Below are positions 7,954-14,185 of a DNA stretch of 64,000 nt, one piece after another; positions within the stretch are counted from its first letter, which is position 1; each line of letters opens with the position of its first letter. This stretch comes from Pseudomonadota bacterium (GTDB lineage Bacteria; Pseudomonadota; Alphaproteobacteria; Caulobacterales; Caulobacteraceae). The stretch is from NCBI GenBank assembly GCA_023451375.1, contig JAEXZS010000010.1, forward strand, positions 95,493 through 159,492, read 5' to 3'. Under the pieces are notes generated by a model. That model made no database searches, was not told where the DNA came from, and worked only from the letters and a program-made list of their open reading frames with translations. The position numbers and the translations under genes are program-made.

Positions 7954-9351
7954 TCAGCCGGGCATGCGTCCGGTCAGTTCGCGGCCGCCGCGCAGGATGA
8001 CCACCTCCGAGCCCGCGCGGGCGCGCTGCAGGTCCGCTATGGACGCCACCTCGCGGCCATCGATGCGGCGGATGACGTCGCGCGGGCGCACGCCGATCCG
8101 CGCCGGCAGGCTGCCGCGCGCCACGCCCGTCACCAGCGCCCCGCGCAGGAAGGGATCGGCGCCCAGCCGGTCGGCGAAGGCGGGGTTCAGCGCCACCGCC
8201 CGAAGACCCGCCAGGCTGCCCGACGTCACCGCCGCGCCGTCGCCCGGCGAAGCGTCTCCCGGCAGGGCTTCGACGCGCGCCGTCAGCGTCTGGGCTCGCC
8301 CGTCGCGCAGCACCGTCACCTGGACGGAATCGTTCGGCGCGCGGGTGCCTACGCGATAGTTCAGCCCGCCCTGGTCGTTGATCTCGGCCCCGTCGACAGC
8401 GGTTATGACGTCGCCCTGCCGAATGCCGGCTCGCGCCGCCGGGCTGTTCGGATAGATGTCGGTCACCACCAGCCCCTGCGGCCGGTCGAGACCGAGGCTT
8501 CCGGCGATATCGCTGCTGACCGTGTCGCCCTTCACGCCGAGCCAGGGCCGGACCACCGCCGTGGCGCCCCCGACCGCCGAGTCCACCACCCGCTTGACCA
8601 TAACCGCGGGCACGGCGAAGCCGACCCCCGACGAGGTGCCGCTGCGCGAGAAGATCGCGGTGTTGATGCCGATCAGGTCTCCGTCCATGTCGACCAGGGC
8701 GCCGCCGGAATTGCCCGGATTGATCGCCGCGTCGGTCTGGATGAAGGAGCCGCTGTCGGAAATCCCCGTCTCGGTGCGGTTCAGGGCCGAGATGATGCCG
8801 TTGGTCACGGTCTGGCCCACGCCGAAGGGATTGCCGATGGCCAGCACCAGGTCGCCGACCTGCTGCTCCTCCTGATCGTCGATCCGCAGGAAAGGCAGGG
8901 CGCCGTCCACCCCCTGCAGCTTCAGCACGGCGATGTCGCTTCGCTGGTCAGTCAGCACCACCTGGGCCGGAAACTCGCGCCGGTCGTTCAGCACGACGTT
9001 GATCTGCTGCATGCCCTCGATGACGTGATAGTTGGTCACCACGGTGCCGTCCGGCCGGACGATCACCCCCGATCCCACCGACTGCGCCACCCGCGCTTGC
9101 GGGCCGAACAGCTGGAAAAACGGATCGGCGCTCTGCACCCGCTGAACGCCGCGCGCGGCGATGTTCACGACGGCCGGCGCCGCCTGGCGCACGACCGGGG
9201 CGAAGCTGGCCTTCATCGCCGAAGCGTCGCCGGGCGCCACGCGCGGCTGTTCGGCGAAGACGCCCTCCTGGGCCTTCGAGGTTTCGGGGTTGCCGCAGGC
9301 GGACAGGCCGAGCGCGGCGGCGAGCAGGATCGTACGGGTCTTCATCATCAT
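7954..9351 (-). CDS. DegQ/HtrA-type serine protease, predicted lipoprotein
   Basis: 465 residues. The N-terminus ends in the lipobox LSAC (about residue 18), so the protease is predicted to be membrane-anchored rather than soluble. The trypsin-like domain has its triad in TNYHVIEG (His), RSDIAVLK (Asp) and NPGNSGGAL (Ser). Two PDZ domains follow (RPWLGVKGDT... and LRAVALNPAFADRLG...), the second ending in a degenerate loop. It degrades or refolds misfolded envelope proteins. Three consecutive ATGs (9351, 9348, 9345) start the frame with no clear Shine-Dalgarno, so the exact start is uncertain by two codons. It lies downstream of the J-domain gene on the same strand. Confidence 0.9.
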   Translation of the reverse strand: MMMKTRTILLAAALGLSACGNPETSKAQEGVFAEQPRVAPGDASAMKASFAPVVRQAAPAVVNIAARGVQRVQSADPFFQLFGPQARVAQSVGSGVIVRPDGTVVTNYHVIEGMQQINVVLNDRREFPAQVVLTDQRSDIAVLKLQGVDGALPFLRIDDQEEQQVGDLVLAIGNPFGVGQTVTNGIISALNRTETGISDSGSFIQTDAAINPGNSGGALVDMDGDLIGINTAIFSRSGTSSGVGFAVPAVMVKRVVDSAVGGATAVVRPWLGVKGDTVSSDIAGSLGLDRPQGLVVTDIYPNSPAARAGIRQGDVITAVDGAEINDQGGLNYRVGTRAPNDSVQVTVLRDGRAQTLTARVEALPGDASPGDGAAVTSGSLAGLRAVALNPAFADRLGADPFLRGALVTGVARGSLPARIGVRPRDVIRRIDGREVASIADLQRARAGSEVVILRGGRELTGRMPG

Positions 9352-9431
9352 CCGGAGACTGCAGGCTTCAAGCGCCGCCACTCCGCACCCCGTTTCGGGC
9401 CGCATGATGACGACGAACAGGCTTCGAACGG

Positions 9432-9875
9432 TCAAGCTCTCCGCCCGTTCCGTCCGCCGCCGTTCCGCAGCAGCCGGTCTCGCGCGGCGTTGACCCGCGT
9501 GGCCAGTCCCTCGGTGCCGCCCTGATCTGGATGGGCGCGCGTCATGGCCCGCTTCCAGGCGCGTCTTATGTCGTCCTCGCTCGCGCCCTGGGGGACGCCG
9601 AGGACCGCCCGCGCCTCGGCCTCGCCGATCGGCTCGGATCGGACGATCGGCCGCTGTCGCGAGCTGTACGCCAGATAGAGACCCGCGCCCGCCAGCCCCG
9701 CCGCCATCAGCCAGCCGCCCCGGAACGCGGACAGCGCCCCGCCGGCCAGCAGGACCGCGCTCAGCAGCGTCGCCGTCACGCGCCAATGCCCTCGCCCCCG
9801 CCGCTCGGTCTGGCGGCCCAGCCTCGCCAGCGCCCAGACGGCGACGGCCGCCAGGACCAGCCAGATCAGACCCAT
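9432..9875 (-). CDS. Membrane-anchored J-domain protein
   Basis: 147 residues. Two hydrophobic stretches (GLIWLVLAAVAVWALA at residues 2-17 and the segment around 33-68) precede a C-terminal J-domain. The J-domain starts SEPIGEAEARAVLGVPQGAS and has the HPD tripeptide in RAHPDQGG, which stimulates DnaK ATPase. The architecture resembles DjlA/TIM14-like J-proteins that tether DnaK at the membrane. It sits between mipZ (17 bases upstream) and the HtrA protease, probably cotranscribed with mipZ. Confidence 0.85.
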   Translation of the reverse strand: MGLIWLVLAAVAVWALARLGRQTERRGRGHWRVTATLLSAVLLAGGALSAFRGGWLMAAGLAGAGLYLAYSSRQRPIVRSEPIGEAEARAVLGVPQGASEDDIRRAWKRAMTRAHPDQGGTEGLATRVNAARDRLLRNGGGRNGRRA

Positions 9876-9891
9876 GGGCTCAGTCGGCCTT

Positions 9892-10734
9892 TCAGGCCGC
9901 CACGTCCAGCGGCGCGTCGCTCAGCGCCTGCTCCAGCCCCATCGCCTTCATCAGATTGCGCATCTCCTGGCGCGCCGCGACGTGCGCCAGCGACACGGCC
10001 ACCGGCCGCACGTCGTTGGACAGGTCCGCGACCGTCAGGCCGAAGGGAAAAAGCTCGCGATAGATGACCCGGTCGCGCAGGCCCGGGCCGACGCGGAAGC
10101 CGACCCGCTTGGCCAGCTTGTTCATTCGCTCTTCCAGCCGCTTGCGGTTACGCGCCTCGGCGACGGCCAGGCGGTTGGTCACCACCAACCAGTCGATGGT
10201 CGCATGCCGCCCTTGGCTGATCGCGCGGTGCTTGCGCGCTTCCCAGACGCTTTCGGAGTAGATCGACGGCTTCACCAGTTCCAGCGACACCGGGTCGACC
10301 TCTCCCAGCAGATCGAAGTCGACGAAGCTGTCGTTCATGGGCGTGACGATCTGGTCGGCGCGGGCGTGGGCCGCGTTCGACACCGCCGTGTCGCCGCCGG
10401 GGGTATCGATCAGGATGCAATCGACGCCCCGCGCCGCCGCCTCGTCGAAGGCGCGCTCGAAGGCCGCGATCTGTTCCTCGACCGGCGCCTTGGCCAGCGC
10501 CTTGCCGTCGCCCATGTCGGGCACCAGGGGCTGGGGCAGGTTCTGGCCGTTCGCCGCCAGCCAGCTGGCGCGATTGGAGAAGAAGCGCTGCATCGAACGC
10601 TGGCGCAGGTCCAGGTCGATAATCGCCACGCTGCGCCCGGCGTGCAGCAGGCCGGTGACGATGTGGATGGCCAGGGTGGACTTGCCGGCCCCGCCCTTCT
10701 CGTTGCCGAGGACGATCACATGCGGCTGCGTCAT
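9892..10734 (-). CDS. mipZ: Division-site positioning ATPase MipZ
   Basis: 280 residues of the ParA/MinD P-loop superfamily. The deviant Walker A KGGAGKST and the segments AIIDLDLRQRSMQRFF, TPMNDSFVDFDLLGEVDP and GPGLRDRVIYRELFPFGLTV are specific to MipZ. In Caulobacter, MipZ binds ParB near the poles and inhibits FtsZ polymerisation, restricting the Z-ring to midcell. An AAAGG lies eight bases before the ATG. Two GANTC sites, targets of the cell-cycle methylase CcrM, lie 28 and 57 bases upstream (10762 and 10791); Caulobacter mipZ is known to be activated by CcrM methylation. It is a strong lineage marker. Confidence 0.95.
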   Translation of the reverse strand: MTQPHVIVLGNEKGGAGKSTLAIHIVTGLLHAGRSVAIIDLDLRQRSMQRFFSNRASWLAANGQNLPQPLVPDMGDGKALAKAPVEEQIAAFERAFDEAAARGVDCILIDTPGGDTAVSNAAHARADQIVTPMNDSFVDFDLLGEVDPVSLELVKPSIYSESVWEARKHRAISQGRHATIDWLVVTNRLAVAEARNRKRLEERMNKLAKRVGFRVGPGLRDRVIYRELFPFGLTVADLSNDVRPVAVSLAHVAARQEMRNLMKAMGLEQALSDAPLDVAA

Positions 10735-10761
10735 CAGGTAAACCTTTACAGGCGGCCGGAC

Positions 10762-10795
10762 GACTCACGTTCGGCCTGAGGAGGCTCATAGAGTC
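10762..10795. promoter_or_regulatory. Two GANTC (CcrM) sites upstream of mipZ
   Basis: GACTC at 10762-10766 and GAGTC at 10791-10795 lie within 60 bases of the mipZ start codon. In Caulobacter, CcrM methylation of GANTC together with GcrA activates mipZ. The sites are seen directly; their role here is inferred from that precedent. Confidence 0.5.
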
Positions 10796-10845
10796 GGGCC
10801 ACCGGCGCCAAACGTCAACGACGGGTTAATCCGCGGCTGTGGATG

Positions 10846-11457
10846 TCATCCGGCCCGGCGGCACCAGGGATCATCGACACCTGCCGCCTGGCACACCTCC
10901 GCCGGCGAATGATCGGCGCCGAGCGTGACCTTCAGACGCGTCACCGAACGCCCGGCGACCTCGACCGTCTCGAAGGCAGGCGTCAGGCTGCTCAGGGCTT
11001 CCGCCTGGCTCAGCCGGGCCCAGGCCTGACGAGCCAAGCTCTCGCTGCCATAGGCGCCGAGTTGGACCAGAGCACCGGAGGCGGGCGCGGGCGCCGCGGG
11101 CGGCAGAGGACCGGGGGCCGGCTCGCCCATCGCCCTGGCCATGACCGGCGCCGCGGCCTGCGCCACGGGCGCGGAGGCCGTCGCCACGATCGTCCGCAAG
11201 CCGGACTGGGCGTCGCGCGCGTCCCACATGTCGTGCGGGTCCATCACCGCCACCTGGACCGGGCTGAACGCGCCTGGACGTCGTTCGCCCTCCCGGGTCT
11301 GCGGACCCTCCGAGTTGAGCGGGACATCGATCGCCGCCACATGATCCGCCAACGCCTCGAAACGGCCCTCGCCCTCGCCGCCCCCGCATCCGGCGACGAA
11401 CAGGGTCAGGGCGATCAGGGCTGGACGGGTCGCTTTTGCGGGCGTCATAAGCGCCAT
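10846..11457 (-). CDS. SPOR-domain-like lipoprotein
   Basis: 203 residues. A signal sequence ends in the lipobox VAGC (about residue 24). A Pro/Ala-rich linker (about 105-125) leads to a C-terminal SPOR-like domain starting ALVQLGAYGSESLARQAWAR, the usual QLGA-F/Y opening of SPOR repeats that bind denuded septal peptidoglycan. It ends in PAEVCQAAGVDDPWCRRAG, with two cysteines. It is probably an envelope or division protein. The first ATG (11457) is used, though an in-frame ATG at 11448 is possible; neither has a clear Shine-Dalgarno. Divergent from panC. Confidence 0.75.
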   Translation of the reverse strand: MALMTPAKATRPALIALTLFVAGCGGGEGEGRFEALADHVAAIDVPLNSEGPQTREGERRPGAFSPVQVAVMDPHDMWDARDAQSGLRTIVATASAPVAQAAAPVMARAMGEPAPGPLPPAAPAPASGALVQLGAYGSESLARQAWARLSQAEALSSLTPAFETVEVAGRSVTRLKVTLGADHSPAEVCQAAGVDDPWCRRAG

Positions 11458-11523
11458 CTTGACCGCCGGACTTTGAAACGGCGTTCAGAAACAGGCTTAA
11501 GCCGAAAGGTTAATCGTCCGCTC

Positions 11524-12384
11524 ATGACCGACGCCGCTCCCCTTCCCGTCGCCCGGTCCGTCGCGGACCTGCGCGCCATAGTCGGCGACTGGAAGCGACA
11601 AGGCCTCAGGGTGGCGCTGGTTCCCACCATGGGCGCCCTGCATGAGGGGCACCTGACCCTGGTGCGCGAAGCCGGTCGCCGCGCCGACCGCGTCGTGGCC
11701 TCCAACTTCGTCAATCCGACCCAGTTCGCGGCGCACGAGGATCTCGGCCGCTATCCGCGCCAGCCGGAGGAGGACGCCCGCCTGCTGGCCGGCGCCGGCT
11801 GCCATCTGATGTTCGCCCCATCGGTGGAGGAGATGTATCCTGACGGCTTCGCCACCAGCATCGCCGTCGCCGGCCCCGCCCTGGGACTGGAGGGGGCGGC
11901 CCGGCCCCAGATGTTCGGCGGCGTCGCCCTGGTCGTCACCAAGCTGTTCAACCAGGTCCAGCCCGACGTGGCTGTCTTCGGGGAGAAGGATTATCAGCAG
12001 CTGATGGCCGTCCGCCGGTTCGTCCGCGACCTGGACCTGCCGATCGAGATCGTGGGCGCCCCGACCGAGCGGGACGGCTGGGGCCTGGCCCTCTCGTCCC
12101 GCAACGCCTACCTGTCTAACGACGAACTGACGATCGCACGTCGCCTGAACGGCGTGCTGGCCGAAGCCGGCGTGCGCGCCTCGGCCGGCGAATCCGTCGC
12201 GGCCGTCGAAGCCGCCGCCGCCGCCGCCCTGCTGGACGCCGGCTTCGCTTCGGTCGACTACGTCGCCATACGGGTCGCGGACGACCTCCGCCCGTTCGCG
12301 AACGACGTTGTCGACGCGCCCGCCCGCATCCTGGCCGCCGCCTGGCTGGGGAAGACGCGCCTGATCGACAACATGGCCGTCTGA
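11524..12384 (+). CDS. panC: Pantothenate synthetase (pantoate-beta-alanine ligase)
   Basis: 286 residues. The adenylate-forming signatures are VPTMGALHEGHLTLV (HIGH-like His pair), SNFVNPTQFA, VFGEKDYQQL and GLALSSRNAYLS (KMSKS-like). The enzyme condenses pantoate and beta-alanine using ATP in coenzyme A biosynthesis. The long open frame reaches back to 10843, but homology begins at the ATG at 11524 and the upstream part is the antisense of the SPOR lipoprotein. No panB neighbour is visible. It is followed by a pair of inverted repeats. Confidence 0.95.
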   Translation: MTDAAPLPVARSVADLRAIVGDWKRQGLRVALVPTMGALHEGHLTLVREAGRRADRVVASNFVNPTQFAAHEDLGRYPRQPEEDARLLAGAGCHLMFAPSVEEMYPDGFATSIAVAGPALGLEGAARPQMFGGVALVVTKLFNQVQPDVAVFGEKDYQQLMAVRRFVRDLDLPIEIVGAPTERDGWGLALSSRNAYLSNDELTIARRLNGVLAEAGVRASAGESVAAVEAAAAAALLDAGFASVDYVAIRVADDLRPFANDVVDAPARILAAAWLGKTRLIDNMAV

Positions 12385-12388
12385 CCTA

Positions 12389-12439
12389 GAGCGAAATCGG
12401 TCGGGTTGGACGCAGTCCAGCTCGGCTCAGATTTCGCTC
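12389..12439. repeat. Intergenic inverted repeat (GAGCGAAATC arms)
   Basis: The arms GAGCGAAATC and GATTTCGCTC flank about 31 bases that contain a second near-palindrome (GTTGGAC/GTCCAGC). It directly follows the panC stop, so it could terminate panC transcription, although there is no T-run. It resembles the short palindromic elements scattered through Caulobacteraceae intergenic regions. Confidence 0.6.
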
Positions 12440-12450
12440 CAGGATAACGC

Positions 12451-12514
12451 TAGAGCCTGATTCACGGCATCAGCGGAATCGCGAAGCGATTCCACCTCAG
12501 CCGATCAGGCTCTA
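12451..12514. repeat. Intergenic palindrome (TAGAGCCTGA arms) carrying the chorismate mutase stop codon
   Basis: The arms TAGAGCCTGA and TCAGGCTCTA (12451-12460, 12505-12514) enclose a perfect inner hairpin, GGAATCGC-GAA-GCGATTCC (12475-12493). The TAG stop of the chorismate mutase gene on the minus strand (12514-12512) is part of the right arm, so the element defines that gene's end. It is probably a REP-like element and bidirectional terminator. Confidence 0.65.
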
Positions 12515-13225
12515 GCCGATCGCCCCGACGCAGCCCTCCGCCTCGCCCGGCGCCAGGTCGGCGTCGGTCAGGGCGATGGTCCAGCCGTGGTGGGTGTTCA
12601 GTCCCCAGCGACGCGCGCCGCCGCCGTCGCCGGCGTCCCCGCCGGCGGTGACGATCACCCGGCGGCCCTTCGGCAAGGCGGGCGGATCGATCTTGCCTAC
12701 CGCCAGGGAGGTCGGCGTCGGGCCGCCATAGCCGTCGAATACGCTCAGCATCGACCATTCGCGGCGCAGGCCCATCCACCAGGCGTCCTCGGTGTTGATG
12801 GCCAGCACCGCCACTCCCTGCCCTTCGGCGGCGAAGGCCAGCGCCTTCTGCGGATCGCGCACCATCTTGATGTCGGCCGCTGCTCCGAAACGCAGGCGGG
12901 CGCCGTCGAAGGCGCGGGTCGGCTCGATCGGGGCCCAGACCTGGACCTGCAGCCGGCCCTGGCGCGCCAGGCCCCAGCCGACGATCTCGCGCCACAGATG
13001 CTCGACCGCCTCGGCGTTCTCGGGCTGGGCCTTCGAGAGCATGCGCGACAGCACCGTCTGTTCGCGATCGGGGCGAAGCTTGGTATGCGGGCCGCTCGGA
13101 GCGTCCTTGGCGCGGCCCACGGTGGCGGCGACCGCCAGGCGTTGTTCGAACAGCGTCAGGATTTGGTCGTCAATGGTGTCGATTTCGGCGCGCAGCGCGG
13201 CCAAGGCGGTTTGTTCGGGGGTCAT
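12512..13225 (-). CDS. Chorismate mutase (AroQ type) with unusual C-terminal domain
   Basis: 237 residues from the ATG at 13225; a GTG at 13279 would add 18 residues and lacks conserved sequence. Residues about 7-90 are an AroQ-alpha chorismate mutase domain (LAALRAEIDTIDDQILTLFE, RLAVAATVGRAKD, then REQTVLSRM), which turns chorismate into prephenate. The remaining 145 residues are not a standard domain. The stretch DPQKALAFAAEGQGVAVLAI is laid out like the N-lobe of prephenate dehydratase but lacks its catalytic motifs; this resemblance is weak and only inferred. It follows a Phe/Tyr-rich leader peptide and alternative hairpins, suggesting attenuation control. The stop codon lies in a palindromic repeat. 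Confidence 0.85.
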   Translation of the reverse strand: MTPEQTALAALRAEIDTIDDQILTLFEQRLAVAATVGRAKDAPSGPHTKLRPDREQTVLSRMLSKAQPENAEAVEHLWREIVGWGLARQGRLQVQVWAPIEPTRAFDGARLRFGAAADIKMVRDPQKALAFAAEGQGVAVLAINTEDAWWMGLRREWSMLSVFDGYGGPTPTSLAVGKIDPPALPKGRRVIVTAGGDAGDGGGARRWGLNTHHGWTIALTDADLAPGEAEGCVGAIG

Positions 13226-13323
13226 CTCGGCGTTCTCTGGCCAGACCTGTCGAACGGCTGGGGAAATGGAATGGGTCACGGGGGGGATCTTTCGGCATGG
13301 GGAATTTCGATGTGCAGGGGCGG

Positions 13324-13395
13324 GCCGCCGCTCGGATCACGAGCGGTCGCCGGCGAGGCTGTCAGGAGCGAAGAAAGCCCGACGCCTCAGCCGGC
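13324..13395 (-). promoter_or_regulatory. Candidate transcription attenuator upstream of chorismate mutase
   Basis: Read on the minus strand, three segments can form mutually exclusive pairs. Segment 2 (13395-13384, GCCGGCTGAGGC) overlaps the leader-peptide stop codon and pairs with segment 3 (13359-13349, GCCTCGCCGGC) over 11 bp with one bulged base. Segment 3 and the bases after it can instead join the hairpin CCGCTCG-TGATC-CGAGCGG (13346-13328), extended by GCCG/CGGC to 13324. A ribosome stalled on Phe/Tyr codons would free segment 2 and block the downstream hairpin; one at the stop codon would cover it. There is no T-run after the last hairpin, so termination efficiency is unproven. Confidence 0.55.
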
Positions 13396-13482
13396 GTATC
13401 GAAAGCCGTAAAAGCCGAAATAATAACCGGCGGCCGCGCGCGAACGGGCAAAGGAGACAGCAAGGGCGCGCGAGCGGGACAT
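13387..13482 (-). CDS. Phe/Tyr-rich leader peptide for chorismate mutase
   Basis: A 31-residue open frame that starts ATG at 13482 and ends TGA at 13387. Its second half, from residue 19, reads GYYFGFYGFRYAG. In total it has four Phe (positions 11, 22, 24, 27) and four Tyr (20, 21, 25, 29). Such density is far above chance and is the signature of amino-acid-sensing leader peptides such as PheL. Mixed Phe and Tyr codons fit chorismate mutase, the last step shared by both pathways. Its stop codon lies inside RNA segment 2 of the attenuator. A TTGACG at 13557-13552 could be its -35 box. No strong Shine-Dalgarno precedes the ATG, which is the weakest point. Confidence 0.65.
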   Translation of the reverse strand: MSRSRALAVSFARSRAAAGYYFGFYGFRYAG

Positions 13483-13553
13483 GGGTCCGGGTCCGGTTGA
13501 GCGTGGATCGAGGGCGATCCAGGCCGCCTAAGACACGCAAAGACCGTGCGCCG

Positions 13554-14132
13554 TCAACCCGTTTCGGCGCTCAGCAGGACAAAGCGCGTGCGGTTATCGC
13601 TGGAATCCTGGAGATCGTGGCGCAGAATCGACAAGCCATAGACCTCGGCCGCGCCTCGCGGGGCGACGGCCGCCACGGCGGGATCGCCCGCCTCGGCCAC
13701 GTCACGCGCGGCGCCGGCGGTGTCGAAATGCTCGATGACGTCGAGGCGCAACGCCTTCAGGTTCTGCTCGCACTGCGCCAGGGCGATGGGGTGGCTCAGC
13801 ACGGACCGGACATCGGACAGCCGCGCCCCATCCACGCCCATCAAGGCGTGCCGGATCGGCCGCCAAGCCTCGGCCACCACGGTGAGACCGGATTCCCGCA
13901 CCAGGGTGGCCGCCGGCTCGACCGCGCCGATGGAAGAGTTTTCGACGGGGATCAGCGCGCAGTCGCAGTGGCCGGACTTCAGCGCGGCGATCGCGTCTTG
14001 AAAGGTCTCGAACGGCACGGCCTCGTCCCAAGGCCGCAGGGCCGAGCAGGCCTCGTGGCTGAACGCCCCCGGCGCGCCCTGATAGGCGACCCGGCCGGGC
14101 TTCTCGTCGTGCGCCGTAGCTTCCATCGTCAT
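13554..14132 (-). CDS. pheA: Prephenate dehydratase lacking the ACT domain
   Basis: 192 residues comprising only the catalytic PDT domain. VAYQGAPGAFSHEAC and DCALIPVENSSIGAV mark the first lobe. The second lobe carries SVLSHPIALAQCEQNL, and the end DSSDNRTRFVLL is the conserved TRF loop. Typical prephenate dehydratases run on for about 90 residues of ACT domain that binds phenylalanine and has an ESRP motif. Here a stop follows TRFVLLSAETG, and nothing ACT-like appears in any frame before the leader peptide. The enzyme makes phenylpyruvate from prephenate and is predicted to be insensitive to Phe feedback. It lies 53 bases downstream of DAHP synthase. Confidence 0.88.
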   Translation of the reverse strand: MTMEATAHDEKPGRVAYQGAPGAFSHEACSALRPWDEAVPFETFQDAIAALKSGHCDCALIPVENSSIGAVEPAATLVRESGLTVVAEAWRPIRHALMGVDGARLSDVRSVLSHPIALAQCEQNLKALRLDVIEHFDTAGAARDVAEAGDPAVAAVAPRGAAEVYGLSILRHDLQDSSDNRTRFVLLSAETG

Positions 14133-14185
14133 TCCCGATGCCTGGGATCAGGCTTGGCCTCCCGCGACTGGAGACCGCGCCGGTC

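Noticed and set aside
11497..11513. CtrA box (TTAA-N7-TTAA) before panC
   Set aside because: Two TTAA are present but separated by nine bases, not seven, and panC is a housekeeping metabolic gene.
10843..11523. N-terminal extension of PanC
   Set aside because: The in-frame extension is Arg/Gly-rich antisense of the SPOR lipoprotein; conserved PanC sequence begins at 11524.
13483..13553. Frameshifted ACT domain after pheA
   Set aside because: Only about 70 bases lie between the pheA stop and the leader peptide, and no frame resembles an ACT domain or its ESRP motif.
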